A stretch of 64,000 bases of DNA from Paenibacillus zeirhizosphaerae (lineage in GTDB: Bacteria; Bacillota; Bacilli; Paenibacillales; Paenibacillaceae), in assembly GCF_030705605.1 (NCBI RefSeq), contig NZ_JAPCKK010000018.1, positions 149,374 to 213,373 of the forward strand. The letters are read 5' to 3'. A model generated the notes under the pieces. It was not told the DNA's origin. It did not search any database and worked only from the letters and a program-made list of their open reading frames with translations. This document shows, one piece after another, positions 26,342-35,686 of the stretch (positions are counted from its first letter, which is position 1; each line of letters begins with the position of its first letter). Both the position numbers and the translations under genes were made by a program.

Positions 26342-27205
26342 TCAACCGAGCAATTCCGTCGCTTTCGGCACCGCCGACAGTCCGATTTTTTGCTCAAAGC
26401 CTTGCTGCAGCAGTTGGGTAATGACGCCCGGAATTCCAGAGCAGACCTTGATGCCATTGATCATCGTAACCGGCATAACTTCCTTCGTTGTGCTTGTAAC
26501 GAATACCTCATCGGCTTCCATCAGCTCTTCAAGAGTAAAACCTGTCGTCCGGTAAGGAATGCCGCTCTGCTTCGCAAGCCGCTCTACCACCTGTTTCGTA
26601 ATTCCGTCCAAAATCAAAGGACCATTCGGATGTGTAAGGATTACGCCCTTCTTGACGATCATCACATTGGATGCGGTGCATTCTGTCACCCGCCCGTCAC
26701 GAATCAGGATGGCCTCCTGTGCCCCCGCATCCTCAGCCTCCTGCCGCGCCAGTGTATTCGCCAGCAGATTCAACGATTTGATATGGCATTTGTTCCATCG
26801 CTCATCATCCAATGTAATCGCGGTTATGCCTTGCTTCAACTGTTCGACAGGACGCGCAACCTCCTCACAGTAGCCGAGCATCACCGGCTCAGCCGATGCG
26901 GGAAAGAGATGCGACCGCTTGGCTGCGCCCCGCGTAATCTGCAGGTACAGAATTCCGTCCTTCTCTCCGAACGTGTCTGCCAGGGAATTCAGCATGCCGG
27001 ACAGCTCTGACTCGCTCCATGGCAGTGTAATTCTAATTTCGCGCAGACTTTTGAAGAGCCTGCTAAGATGAGCCTGCTCTTCAAACAGCCTGCCGTTATA
27101 AATTCGGAATACTTCATAAATGCCGTCACCGAAATAGTAGCCGCGGTCCAGGTAAGAGACCTGAATTTCATTTTCCTGCACGAGCCTACCGTTCCATAAA
27201 AACAT
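26342..27205 (-). CDS. dat: D-amino acid aminotransferase
   Basis: A fold-type IV PLP enzyme of 287 residues that interconverts D-alanine and 2-oxoglutarate with pyruvate and D-glutamate, supplying D-amino acids for peptidoglycan. Visible markers are the start MFLWNGRLV, SYLDRGYYFGDGIYEVFR, the PLP-binding Lys (about residue 142) in CHIKSLNLLANTLA, and RDGRVTECTASNV with the phosphate-contacting Thr/Ser. The ATG has GGAGTGGAG just upstream; a longer N-terminal reading is less likely. It has no operon partner and its 3' end shares a terminator with the convergent ydcF-like gene. Confidence 0.92.
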   Translation of the reverse strand: MFLWNGRLVQENEIQVSYLDRGYYFGDGIYEVFRIYNGRLFEEQAHLSRLFKSLREIRITLPWSESELSGMLNSLADTFGEKDGILYLQITRGAAKRSHLFPASAEPVMLGYCEEVARPVEQLKQGITAITLDDERWNKCHIKSLNLLANTLARQEAEDAGAQEAILIRDGRVTECTASNVMIVKKGVILTHPNGPLILDGITKQVVERLAKQSGIPYRTTGFTLEELMEADEVFVTSTTKEVMPVTMINGIKVCSGIPGVITQLLQQGFEQKIGLSAVPKATELLG

Positions 27206-27345
27206 GATCTCCACTCCTGTCATAGTGAATTTGTTGGCATTTGCCACGTACACTTTGCGGTTCCTCTCAGCAAGCAATTCATACTTTGTGCATAGTTGTG
27301 TAAATTCTGTATTTCTACTATTAAATTATTTTTTACACGTCACCG

Positions 27346-27516
27346 TCAACTGTTAATTTCCGTGAAAGAAAAAAACTGAGCGGTTCGGAAAGCAAGCAAC
27401 GGTCTGCTTATCGACGGAACCAGATAAAGTGCTAGGTTGGCAAGTTCATACATTTCATCGCCAGAAGCCGTATCCAATATCCCCTTGAGTCCAGGATGAG
27501 ATATTTCGAAGGATTA
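27346..27516 (-). pseudogene. Unidentified coding remnant
   Basis: On the minus strand an open stretch without a start codon reads FEISHPGLKGILDTAS, DEMYELANLALYL and ends FFSFTEINS at a TGA. In-frame stops lie just upstream. It reads as the decayed 3' end of a protein gene that I cannot name. The rest of the 560-bp spacer between dat and the HTH receptor holds no other supported gene. Confidence 0.4.
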
Positions 27517-27773
27517 TACCCCGAGATTCTCCCAGTTTGCTAGATTGCTCCCTTCGTCATATAATCAGCTTTAGGCAACTTTCATTAGTATTATCGAATT
27601 TGCTTCGGCTTGACTGCTATCATTCTTGCATTACAATCAGAAAAATCGTAATAGAGCCTAACGGCATTGTACATGCCCCACATTCTTCCTTGATTGTGTA
27701 AAAACATTTGACCCGCGTTATCCATATGGTTATATTTGTAATATAATAGCAATATTTATCAGGGGTGGTTTAT

Positions 27774-29168
27774 TTGAATGATACAACCACGATTCTCTCC
27801 AAAATGGAGGATTATATAAAACAGCATTGCCTGAACATCACTCAGTTTGGCAAATTGGCAGGTTTAAATCCTGGCACGATGAGTGCTATTTTGAACGGCA
27901 ACCGGGTGATGGCCGTCAATCAATTGGACCGGATCACTGCAGCGCTGGCATTACCTGAAGGTTATTTCTATGAACAATATATCCAGGAACATTTAAATGA
28001 AGCATCCCCAAACTGGCGCAGAATCAGACCTTTTTTGTACCGTTGTGCCGAAATGAATAAGCTCGAGTGCATCCGGCAGATACTGCAGCTCTTAATGGAC
28101 AACCTGCTCTATTCCGCTCTGCTTTTTGAAACGGCGGAGGTGTTTTTTCAAGAGGCTAAAAAGGAAGCGGCCATCATTTTATTTGAAAGCGTGGCCGCAG
28201 GCGAGAGAAGCCAGTATTCGGAAAGGCTTGCCTTCTGCCAATATCGTCTCTTTAACCTCAAATTGGGAGACGACCAAACACAAAATTTACTGATTGCTCA
28301 CCAATTTGAACCTTATGTAAATCGTCTTGACGAGATAGATCAATTGGATGCGCTTAAAGATTTGGCAAATACATACCGCTCCTTGCGGCAGTGGGACAAG
28401 GTTAACGAGCTGGCGCAGGAAATGGGCCACAAGGCACAGATTCAATACAATCTGGAACAGCGCCCAACTCGAAAAAAAAGCGAGGAAATCAAAAAAACAT
28501 CGAGACCATTATTTGTCTATATTGCTTACTCTAATTTGTTAAGAGCCGCTGTATGTGATGCGAGAAAAGATTTTGAGCAAGCGCTGCAATTTACCTCAGC
28601 CTATGCAGATTTAAGCTGGGTCAGAGAAACGGATGACGAAACTCTCCATTGGAAGAGTCTTTTTCAGCATTGGGCACAAGCCAATACTTATGTTAATAGA
28701 TTAATGATGGGCGATATAAGCATACTTTCTGAATATGTGGAATATATTGAAGGCAAGAAGGAGATATTTTCAGAGCTCCTGAATATTGTGGAGGCGGCCA
28801 ACCTCTACCATATCGATGTGGATCATATCCTTAATCAGTTTAAGGATGCTGTACTGTCCGATGAACAGCAAGCATCGGCTGATATTTACACCAAGCAGGT
28901 CATCCCGGAACAATCCACACGCTTCTGGTATGAGCTTGCCAAGTATTACTTAAATCAAGGCTCCTATTCGGACGGTTTTAATTATTTGCTGAAATCTATG
29001 GAGAAGTCTGCCGAGATTAATAATAAAACCGTTATTATCAACTGCGTAGGATTGTTTGAGCGCTTTAAAGACTTCGCGGTTGACGAAATCCAGCTCCAAT
29101 ATAAAAATTATATAAAAAAGGTGTGGGTAAAAAATGACAAAGGTGATTTCCCTGTTATTAATCGCTAG
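27774..29168 (+). CDS. RRNPP-type quorum-sensing regulator (XRE HTH + TPR)
   Basis: A cytoplasmic receptor of about 464 residues. Residues about 8-65 form an XRE/Cro helix-turn-helix (ITQFGKLAGLNPGTMSAILNGNR). The remainder is TPR-like helical repeat (for example FFQEAKKEAAIILFESVAAGER and YELAKYYLNQGSYSDGFNYL). This is the layout of PlcR/Rgg/AloR-type receptors that change DNA binding when a re-imported peptide docks in the TPR groove. The TTG start has AGGGGTGG five bases upstream; a GTG inside that site is unlikely. The last 35 bases overlap a 35-residue exported peptide gene. TATAAT at 27742-27747 may be its -10. Confidence 0.88.
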   Translation: MNDTTTILSKMEDYIKQHCLNITQFGKLAGLNPGTMSAILNGNRVMAVNQLDRITAALALPEGYFYEQYIQEHLNEASPNWRRIRPFLYRCAEMNKLECIRQILQLLMDNLLYSALLFETAEVFFQEAKKEAAIILFESVAAGERSQYSERLAFCQYRLFNLKLGDDQTQNLLIAHQFEPYVNRLDEIDQLDALKDLANTYRSLRQWDKVNELAQEMGHKAQIQYNLEQRPTRKKSEEIKKTSRPLFVYIAYSNLLRAAVCDARKDFEQALQFTSAYADLSWVRETDDETLHWKSLFQHWAQANTYVNRLMMGDISILSEYVEYIEGKKEIFSELLNIVEAANLYHIDVDHILNQFKDAVLSDEQQASADIYTKQVIPEQSTRFWYELAKYYLNQGSYSDGFNYLLKSMEKSAEINNKTVIINCVGLFERFKDFAVDEIQLQYKNYIKKVWVKNDKGDFPVINR

Positions 29169-29241
29169 CCTTGCGCTTTTCCCGATCGTTCTGGCTCCAG
29201 GTGGATTCAGTCAAAAGGGCGAGCAAATTGGGGGAGCGTAA
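29134..29241 (+). CDS. Exported pro-peptide, candidate signalling pheromone (pair 2)
   Basis: A 35-codon gene reading MTKVISLLLIASLALFPIV and ending GGFSQKGEQIGGA: charged start, hydrophobic core and a hydrophilic C-terminal tail that would be processed to the signal. It starts inside the 3' end of the HTH-TPR receptor gene in another frame (35-bp overlap), with AAGGTG about ten bases upstream, and is followed by a terminator. Size, order and overlap match known receptor-pheromone cassettes; the mature peptide length is not predictable from sequence alone. Confidence 0.78.
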   Translation: MTKVISLLLIASLALFPIVLAPGGFSQKGEQIGGA

Positions 29242-29276
29242 ATACTTACTGTAATTTTATATTCACCTCATGTTCA

Positions 29277-29326
29277 AGAGACGGTTGGCAGAAATGCTTT
29301 GTATTCTGCCAAATCGTCTCTTTTTG
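29277..29326 (+). terminator. Terminator of receptor-peptide pair 2
   Basis: AGAGACG...TTGGCAGAA pairs with TTCTGCCAA...CGTCTCT, followed by TTTTTG. Long near-perfect stem 36 bp after the peptide stop. Confidence 0.88.
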
Positions 29327-29477
29327 TTATAAACAAGTAAAAGGCCGATTGCTCGAAGCAATCGACTCTTCAGCGAGAAACTTTTGCCGGGTCACTCGCA
29401 ATTTTATTTTAACCGCTAACACCTTTTTTTGCCCTCGCCTCTTTTTTGCAACCCAAATTTCCACTCATACCGGAGAA

Positions 29478-30482
29478 TTATCCCCCGATATGAGACATTT
29501 CTACTTTGGTTGAGCTGCTGTTCTGGCCTGTCTCGCGCTCCAGGGAATATCTGTCATGCCGGTTTGCCCAGATGGACGAAATGGAACCCTCCATCTCCTC
29601 ATCGCTGTTCCCGGATCGCAGCAGGTGACGAAGCGGATGCCCTTCCGATGCGAACAGGCAAGTATACAGCGTGCCGTCCGCAGACAGACGAGCACGGGTA
29701 CAGGACGAACAAAAGGCCTGCGTAACCGACGAAATGAACCCCACCTCGCCCCCCCCATCCAGAAAACGATATCTTGTCGCGACTTCACCGATATAGTTCG
29801 GTTCAACCGGCTCAAGGGGCCAGCGCTCGCCGATTTGCTGCAGCAGCTCCTTCGTGCTGACCACATGCTCCCTGTTCCAACCGTTGCTGTTCCCGACATC
29901 CATATATTCAACCATCCGCAGAATATGACCCTTATTCCGGAAATATTCAACCATGGGCAGCACAGCGCTGTCATTCACGCCCTTCTGCACCACCATGTTG
30001 ACCTTCACGGACAGACCTGCTGCCGCGGCGGCATCTATACCTTCAAGCACGGGCAGCACCCGTCCTCTTCCCCCGTTCATGTACATAAATGTATCATCAT
30101 CCAGCGCGTCTAGGCTCACCGTGATGCGATGCAGCCCAGCCTCCTTCAGCTTGTCTGCGTTTCTGGCCAAAAGGCTGCCGTTAGTCGTAAGCGAAATATC
30201 CTCCACATCCAGCGAGGCAAGCCTTGTAATAATCTCCGGTAAATCCTTACGCAGCAAGGGCTCCCCCCCGGTGATACGCAGCTTGCGCACCCCAAGGGAG
30301 ACGAATATACGGGCCAGCCTGCTGATTTCTTCCGCTGTTAACATATGATCCTTGGGCAGGAATGCATAATCCTGGTCAAATATTTCCGCGGGCATGCAAT
30401 AACGGCAACGAAAGTTGCAGCGGTCTGTGACCGAAATACGCAAATCGCGTAAATGCCTGCTGTGCTGATCGTATACAGTCAT
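29478..30482 (-). CDS. moaA: GTP 3',8-cyclase (molybdenum cofactor synthesis)
   Basis: A radical SAM enzyme of 334 residues that converts GTP to the cyclic intermediate of molybdopterin synthesis. The N-terminal CNFRCRYC cluster binds the SAM-cleaving [4Fe-4S]. [12 protein letters not shown] and LTTNGSLL follow. The second cluster motif [18 protein letters not shown] binds the substrate-side cluster, and the C-terminal GG tail needed for activity is present (SHIGG). Other moa genes are not in the window. It is divergent from the Zur-boxed transporter operon. Confidence 0.95.
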   Translation of the reverse strand: MTVYDQHSRHLRDLRISVTDRCNFRCRYCMPAEIFDQDYAFLPKDHMLTAEEISRLARIFVSLGVRKLRITGGEPLLRKDLPEIITRLASLDVEDISLTTNGSLLARNADKLKEAGLHRITVSLDALDDDTFMYMNGGRGRVLPVLEGIDAAAAAGLSVKVNMVVQKGVNDSAVLPMVEYFRNKGHILRMVEYMDVGNSNGWNREHVVSTKELLQQIGERWPLEPVEPNYIGEVATRYRFLDGGGEVGFISSVTQAFCSSCTRARLSADGTLYTCLFASEGHPLRHLLRSGNSDEEMEGSISSIWANRHDRYSLERETGQNSSSTKVEMSHIGG

Positions 30483-30661
30483 AGATATCCCCTTTTCTGC
30501 CGCTGCTTAAGCATCTCAGCTATTTAGTGTGTAATACTTCTAGCGTACCACAAGTTGCCCCGCCATGTCCCGGCAATATTGACAAAAAGACGGCTGCTCC
30601 CGGTAATGAAGTCATTCCCGATTATAGGGAATTAAGGTGGAGTTATAATCCATTTTCGGTG

Positions 30662-30710
30662 TTGTAAAATAGTAATAATTACGATAATATATTAATCGTA
30701 ATTATTACAT
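30662..30710 (+). promoter_or_regulatory. Promoter with two Zur-like boxes
   Basis: TAGTAATAATTACGA (30670-30684) matches the Bacillus Zur consensus TCGTAATNATTACGA at all but one position. TCGTAATTATTACAT (30696-30710) matches all but the last two. Together they form a larger inverted repeat with 14-bp perfect arms. A -35 TTGTAA (30662-30667) and -10 TAATAT (30685-30690), spaced 17 bp, place the first box in the spacer and the second over the transcript start. This is a layout for zinc-dependent repression of the transporter operon. The match is by eye. Confidence 0.72.
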
Positions 30711-30729
30711 ATTTAGGAGGAGCCCTATT

Positions 30730-32286
30730 TTGAGCACTGCACATCAATATAAACCTTTACTAGCCTTAATCGTCCTATTAGCCTGCGTCAGCCTGTTAGG
30801 TGCATGCGGACAAGCCGGGTCGAACAATGAAAAAGCCTCAGCAGACAAGCATATCAGCTTTCTTTACAATTTCTCCACCCATTCTCTGGACCCGCACGTG
30901 GATTCCAGCTACATTCCGTTAAGAGCCGGCATCACAGAAACGCTGGTGCGGCTGGATGAGGACAAGCTGACTATAGCGCCATGGCTGGCCGAAAGCTGGA
31001 AAAGCCAGGACGGTCAGCATTGGACGATCAAGCTGCGCGAGGATGTGACCTTCCAGAACGGCAGACCTATGACTGGCGATACTGTCAAAGCCTCTTTGGA
31101 ACGAGCACTGGAGGAGAGCGTCGCCATCCGGAATGCGTTAAAAATTGAATCGGTCCAGGCCGATGGATATGTGCTGAATATAACGACAACACAGCCTTTT
31201 CCCGAATTCGTGTCAGAGCTTGTCAATCCAAATGTCTCCATCATCGATGTGACCGAGCCGGATATTGTCAATCATCCGATCGGTACAGGCCCTTTCAAGC
31301 TGGAGACCTTCACTCCTGGAAGCAAGCTGGAGCTGGAGCGCTACGATACATATTGGGGCGGGGCTTCGCCGCTGGATTCTGTAACCTTCGTTTTTAATGA
31401 AGATGCCAATGCCCGCTCTCTTGCCCTTAAGTCCGGACAAGTCGATATTGTGTACCGCCCAGAGGTGGAAAGCCTGGAATCGCTTGATCAGTCTGAAAGC
31501 ATCAAAGTGGAATCCACGGCTACTTTCCGTGTGCATCAGCTTACCATGAACATGGAGCGCGAAAGCATGAAGGATGTGAATGTACGCCGCGCCATGGACG
31601 CGCTGATTAACCGCCAGGAAATTGTGGATACCATTTTGCTCGGGTATGGAGAGCCTGCCATCGGTCCGTTCCTGCCTTCTCTGCCGTTTGCTCCAAGCTA
31701 TGAAGACGGCAAAATAGAGAACGGACCGGAAGCAGCACTGCAGTATCTGAAACAAGTGGGCTACACACTTCAAAACGGCATCATGCAGAAGAACGGTAAA
31801 CCCTTGCAATTGACGCTATTGACATACTCGTCCAGGGCAGACCTGCCGCTCATTGCTCAGGTATTCCAGTCGGATGCCAAACGGATTGGGATCGATGTTC
31901 AGATTCAACAGATTGATACACCCGAGGAATATATGGCATCCAACCGGGACTGGGATCTGGCCACCTACAGCAATCTGACGGCTCCCCGCGGAGATGCCGG
32001 TTATTATTTGAATGCAACCTATCATCCGACAGGAGCCCTGAACTTCAGCGGAGCCTATGAAGAAGAGCTGACAGCGATTATTGACGAGCTTAACCTTACC
32101 GTCGAGCCCGAAGAACGCGCGCTGCTGGCTGAAAAAGCGGCAAATTATGTGCACAATAATGTGATTAATTCATTCGTCCTGCATCCCTCAACTATCGTTG
32201 CCTACAATGAGAATAAGGTTGCCAACTGGGTGACAACCAGAAGTGAATATTACATGATTACCAACAAGCTGGATGTGAAAGAATGA
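30730..32286 (+). CDS. Metal/opine- or peptide-binding lipoprotein of a Nik/Cnt-type ABC importer
   Basis: A 518-residue SBP_bac_5 family binding protein with a lipoprotein signal (SLLGACGQ, Cys about residue 26). Family features include LDPHVDSSYIPLRAGITETLVRL, LAESWKSQDGQHWTIKLREDVTFQNG, IGTGPFKLE and VRRAMDALINRQEIV. This cluster covers peptide, nickel (NikA) and metallophore (CntA) receptors, all near 520-530 residues. The TTG start follows AGGAGG. The two Zur-like boxes in front point to zinc, perhaps as a zincophore complex. The next gene overlaps by 4 bp, opening a tightly coupled five-gene operon. Confidence 0.88.
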   Translation: MSTAHQYKPLLALIVLLACVSLLGACGQAGSNNEKASADKHISFLYNFSTHSLDPHVDSSYIPLRAGITETLVRLDEDKLTIAPWLAESWKSQDGQHWTIKLREDVTFQNGRPMTGDTVKASLERALEESVAIRNALKIESVQADGYVLNITTTQPFPEFVSELVNPNVSIIDVTEPDIVNHPIGTGPFKLETFTPGSKLELERYDTYWGGASPLDSVTFVFNEDANARSLALKSGQVDIVYRPEVESLESLDQSESIKVESTATFRVHQLTMNMERESMKDVNVRRAMDALINRQEIVDTILLGYGEPAIGPFLPSLPFAPSYEDGKIENGPEAALQYLKQVGYTLQNGIMQKNGKPLQLTLLTYSSRADLPLIAQVFQSDAKRIGIDVQIQQIDTPEEYMASNRDWDLATYSNLTAPRGDAGYYLNATYHPTGALNFSGAYEEELTAIIDELNLTVEPEERALLAEKAANYVHNNVINSFVLHPSTIVAYNENKVANWVTTRSEYYMITNKLDVKE

Positions 32287-33230
32287 TTCGAATTCTGGTG
32301 CGCAAATTTTCAGAAGTGTTCCTGTTTATGCTCTTGATCACATTTATCAGCTTTCTGTTTATTCGTCTTGCTCCCGGTGATCCCGCACTAACGATTCTGA
32401 ATGTGGACGAACTGTCTATAAGCCAAGAGCAGGTGGAGGCCCTGCGGGAAGAGATGGGCTTCAACAAGCCGCTCTTCGTCCAGTATGGCCTCTGGCTGCT
32501 TCATTTCGTGCAGCTCGATTTCGGGCAATCCTATGTCACCGGCCAGCCGGTAATGGAGATGCTCCTAACGGGGCTGCCCGCCACACTGGAATTGACCACA
32601 GGCGCGCTGCTCGTCATGCTGCTCGTATCGCTTCCGCTCGGATCGTTAGCTGCACTGTATCGCAACAGCTGGATAGACCAGATTAGCAGACTGGTATCCA
32701 TTATCGGTGCGGCCATCCCAAGCTTCTGGCTGGGTCTAATCTTCATCGACCTGTTGGGAGTGCGTTTCGGTTGGTTGCCGACGATGGGGAGAGAAGGCTT
32801 CCCGTCCCTGATTCTTCCTTCCCTGACACTCGGACTTGCCATCTCAGGGGTATACGTGCGGCTGCTTCGCTCCAGTCTGCTCGACTCACTGAGCCAGGAA
32901 TTCATTCGGGCGGCAAGAGCACGGGGGCTGTCCGAACAGCGTATCTTCGTGATGCATGCCTTCCGGCACAGCCTTCCGCCCGTTATTACCGTGTTCGGCG
33001 TCAGTCTCGGCAGCTTGATCGGCGGTGTGGTGGTAGTTGAGGTATTGTTCGCTTACCCGGGAATAGGAAAGCTTGTGGTAGACGCGATCAGGCAGCGGGA
33101 TTACCCGCTGATTCAGGGTTACATCCTCATTATGGCAGCCATTGTGTTTGTAGTGAACACGGCCGTTGACCTGTCTTACCGTTATGTGAACCCGGAAATG
33201 AAGCTGAAAGAAAGAGAGGCACGGTCATGA
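32283..33230 (+). CDS. Nik/Cnt-type ABC permease 1 (NikB/CntB-like)
   Basis: A 315-residue BPD_transp_1 permease with an N-terminal helix (FLFMLLITFISFLFIRLAPGDP, the usual DppB/NikB start) and six helices in all. The cytoplasmic EAA-like loop is FIRAARARGLSEQRIFVMHAFRHSLPP. It overlaps both neighbours by 4 bp. It forms the channel together with the next permease. Confidence 0.92.
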   Translation: MIRILVRKFSEVFLFMLLITFISFLFIRLAPGDPALTILNVDELSISQEQVEALREEMGFNKPLFVQYGLWLLHFVQLDFGQSYVTGQPVMEMLLTGLPATLELTTGALLVMLLVSLPLGSLAALYRNSWIDQISRLVSIIGAAIPSFWLGLIFIDLLGVRFGWLPTMGREGFPSLILPSLTLGLAISGVYVRLLRSSLLDSLSQEFIRAARARGLSEQRIFVMHAFRHSLPPVITVFGVSLGSLIGGVVVVEVLFAYPGIGKLVVDAIRQRDYPLIQGYILIMAAIVFVVNTAVDLSYRYVNPEMKLKEREARS

Positions 33231-34075
33231 AAGCTCTGTCTCTGCGTATTATGGGAATAAAAAAATTAAACTGGCAAGCCGTTATTGCACTGCTGTTCGT
33301 ACTAGTCGTTGCAGCGCTATCCCTCTATGCTTTTGCGTATTTGCGGCATGACCCGACCATGACCGATCTGAGTAAGCGTCTGCTCGAACCCAGCCTGCAG
33401 CATCCGCTCGGAACCGATCATCTGGGGCGTGACGTATTAACCCGGCTACTGCTGGGAGGCCGGCAGACGATCGGCTACAGCCTGCTGGCTCTGGCAGCAG
33501 CGCTGCTGCTCGGAGTTCCGTTCGGTCTGATTTCCGGTTACTGGCGCGGCTGGACCGACCGGATCTTCATGCGTGTTGCCGATGGGTTTCTCGCATTTCC
33601 GGACACCATCGTCGCGATTGTTCTCAGCGGCCTGCTTGGTGCGGGAATCGGCAATCTGGTGCTCGCCATCGTCATCGTGAAATGGGTGAGCTATGCGCGG
33701 CTTGTTCGCAGTACGGTCCTTGCCGAATCACAGAAGGATTACGTGCTCATCGCCCGCATGAACGGCTTATCCTCCGCTGGCATCATGCGCAAGCATCTTT
33801 TTCCCCATATCATAGGCAATGTGCTCGTGCTGGCAAGTCTGGATCTCGGCAAAATCATTCTGCTGATCTCCGCCTTCTCCTACATCGGGCTCGGGGTACA
33901 GCCACCGGCGGCTGAATGGGGTGCGATGCTTAACGACTCACGGCCATATTTTCAGTCCAAGCCCGAATTAATGATCTACCCGGGCCTGGCGATTGTCGTC
34001 GTGGTCCTGCTGGCCAATATGCTGGGGGATGATTTGCGTGACCGTTTTGATGTGAAAAAGGAGGTGCGATCATGA
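33227..34075 (+). CDS. Nik/Cnt-type ABC permease 2 (NikC/CntC-like)
   Basis: A 282-residue DppC/NikC-type permease. Markers are HPLGTDHLGRDVLTRLLLGGR near the N terminus, the loop VLIARMNGLSSAGIMRKHLFP, and FSYIGLGVQPPAAEWGAML near the end. It overlaps the preceding permease and the following ATPase gene by 4 bp each. Confidence 0.92.
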   Translation: MKALSLRIMGIKKLNWQAVIALLFVLVVAALSLYAFAYLRHDPTMTDLSKRLLEPSLQHPLGTDHLGRDVLTRLLLGGRQTIGYSLLALAAALLLGVPFGLISGYWRGWTDRIFMRVADGFLAFPDTIVAIVLSGLLGAGIGNLVLAIVIVKWVSYARLVRSTVLAESQKDYVLIARMNGLSSAGIMRKHLFPHIIGNVLVLASLDLGKIILLISAFSYIGLGVQPPAAEWGAMLNDSRPYFQSKPELMIYPGLAIVVVVLLANMLGDDLRDRFDVKKEVRS

Positions 34076-34878
34076 TTTTATCCATTAAACAATTATCTGT
34101 CCGCAGCCGTGAGAGAACACTTATTCATGACGTATCGCTTTCCGTTCAGAAGGGAGAGTGGTTCGCTCTGGTCGGTCAAAGCGGGAGCGGGAAAAGCCTG
34201 CTCTCGCAGGCTATCGGACAAATGCTGCCTCCAAATTTGCAGGCGGACGGCCAAATTCTCTTCCAGAGACAGGATCTGCTGAAACTGCCATCATCACAGG
34301 CACGATCCATACGAGGCCGCAGGCTGTCTTACACCTTTCAGGATTACCAAGGCTCCTTTACTCCGTTTCGGACCCTTGGCCAACATTTTGACGAATACCA
34401 GAAGGCACACGGTGAAGCTTCAACCGGAGTACGCAAGAAACAGACCATAGAAGCACTCCAATCGGTCGGATTGGAGGAGCACCTCCTCTCCCGCTATCCG
34501 TTTCAGTTGAGTGGAGGACAGCTTCAGCGTGCATCTATTGCCATCGCGCTCCTGCTGTCGCCGGATCTGCTTATTGCGGATGAAGTCACGACAGCGCTGG
34601 ACAGTGTGTCCGGTCATCGGATTCTCCAACTGCTTGCCGATAAACAACGCCAGACCGGTTGCGCCATCCTATTCATTACCCACGACTGGCGGCATGTCAG
34701 ACGTTATGCCCAGCGTATCGCTGTGATGAAAGAAGGAGAAATTGTGGAATCTGGAAGCAGGCACCACATCTTGGACCAGCCGCAGCATGATTACACCCGG
34801 CAGCTCATCCAGGCTGCACCTGTATTACCTGTGCCGAAGAACACCTTGTCTGCTGGTCTGATGGAGGTGGAGCAATGA
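34072..34878 (+). CDS. Nik/Cnt-type ABC ATPase 1 (NikD/CntD-like)
   Basis: A 268-residue ABC ATPase with Walker A GQSGSGKS, signature LSGGQLQRASIA, Walker B LLIADE and the H-loop FITHD. The length matches CntD/NikD. Start and stop overlap the neighbouring genes by 4 bp. It energises the two permeases together with the next ATPase. Confidence 0.92.
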   Translation: MILSIKQLSVRSRERTLIHDVSLSVQKGEWFALVGQSGSGKSLLSQAIGQMLPPNLQADGQILFQRQDLLKLPSSQARSIRGRRLSYTFQDYQGSFTPFRTLGQHFDEYQKAHGEASTGVRKKQTIEALQSVGLEEHLLSRYPFQLSGGQLQRASIAIALLLSPDLLIADEVTTALDSVSGHRILQLLADKQRQTGCAILFITHDWRHVRRYAQRIAVMKEGEIVESGSRHHILDQPQHDYTRQLIQAAPVLPVPKNTLSAGLMEVEQ

Positions 34879-35639
34879 TGAGCCTCTTAGTCGTGGACCG
34901 TCTGACCAAATCTTATCGGGAGGGAAAGACGGCGGTGAACGCCCTCTCTTTCCATCTTAATCAAGGGGAATGCCTCGGGCTGGTCGGGGAAAGCGGGTGT
35001 GGCAAGAGCACCTTAGCCCGTTGTCTGCTGCGTATCGAAGCCATCGACAGCGGTTCCATTATACTGAACGGACAGCCGATAGAGCACCTTAACGAGCGTA
35101 AGCTGAAGCCTTACCGGAGACATATGCAGATGGTGTTCCAAAATCCGTCGGCTGCACTTAACGCGAAGCTGAAAATCAAGGATTCCCTGATAGATCCTTA
35201 TGAACAGTTCCACCATCAGCTAAAGCTGAAGCATTTCGTGTTCACCTCCAAGGCTGCTTATATCAAGCAATTGCTCGAAGCCGTTGAACTGCCGGAAGCA
35301 CTCGCAGATCGTTACCCTCATGAGTTGAGCGGCGGACAGCGCCAGCGGGTAACCATTGCCAGAGCCATCAGTATTGAACCGAAAATCCTTGTGCTTGATG
35401 AGCCTACGGCAAGCCTGGATGTTATTTCACAGGGAGCGGTGCTCAAGTTATTAACATCACTGCGGACCCATTTGAATCTGTCCTATTTATTTATTTCTCA
35501 TGACCTTGCCGCTGTACACCAAATGAGCCAGCGTATCCTTGTTATGAAGGAAGGCTGGCTCGTGGATCAGTTCAACCGGGACCATTTATTTCATGAAAAT
35601 CGTCATCCATATACGCAAGAGTTGATTTCGATTTTTTAA
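34875..35639 (+). CDS. Nik/Cnt-type ABC ATPase 2 (NikE/CntF-like)
   Basis: A 254-residue ABC ATPase with Walker A GESGCGKS, signature [14 protein letters not shown], Walker B ILVLDEPTASLD and switch His in FISHD. It ends the five-gene operon. No biosynthesis gene for an opine metallophore (CntKLM type) lies next to it, so the chelator, if any, would be made elsewhere or scavenged. Confidence 0.92.
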   Translation: MMSLLVVDRLTKSYREGKTAVNALSFHLNQGECLGLVGESGCGKSTLARCLLRIEAIDSGSIILNGQPIEHLNERKLKPYRRHMQMVFQNPSAALNAKLKIKDSLIDPYEQFHHQLKLKHFVFTSKAAYIKQLLEAVELPEALADRYPHELSGGQRQRVTIARAISIEPKILVLDEPTASLDVISQGAVLKLLTSLRTHLNLSYLFISHDLAAVHQMSQRILVMKEGWLVDQFNRDHLFHENRHPYTQELISIF

Positions 35640-35686
35640 TAGCACATAGGAGGAGGCGGATAGTGCCTGATAGGTCGGCTCTCTAT

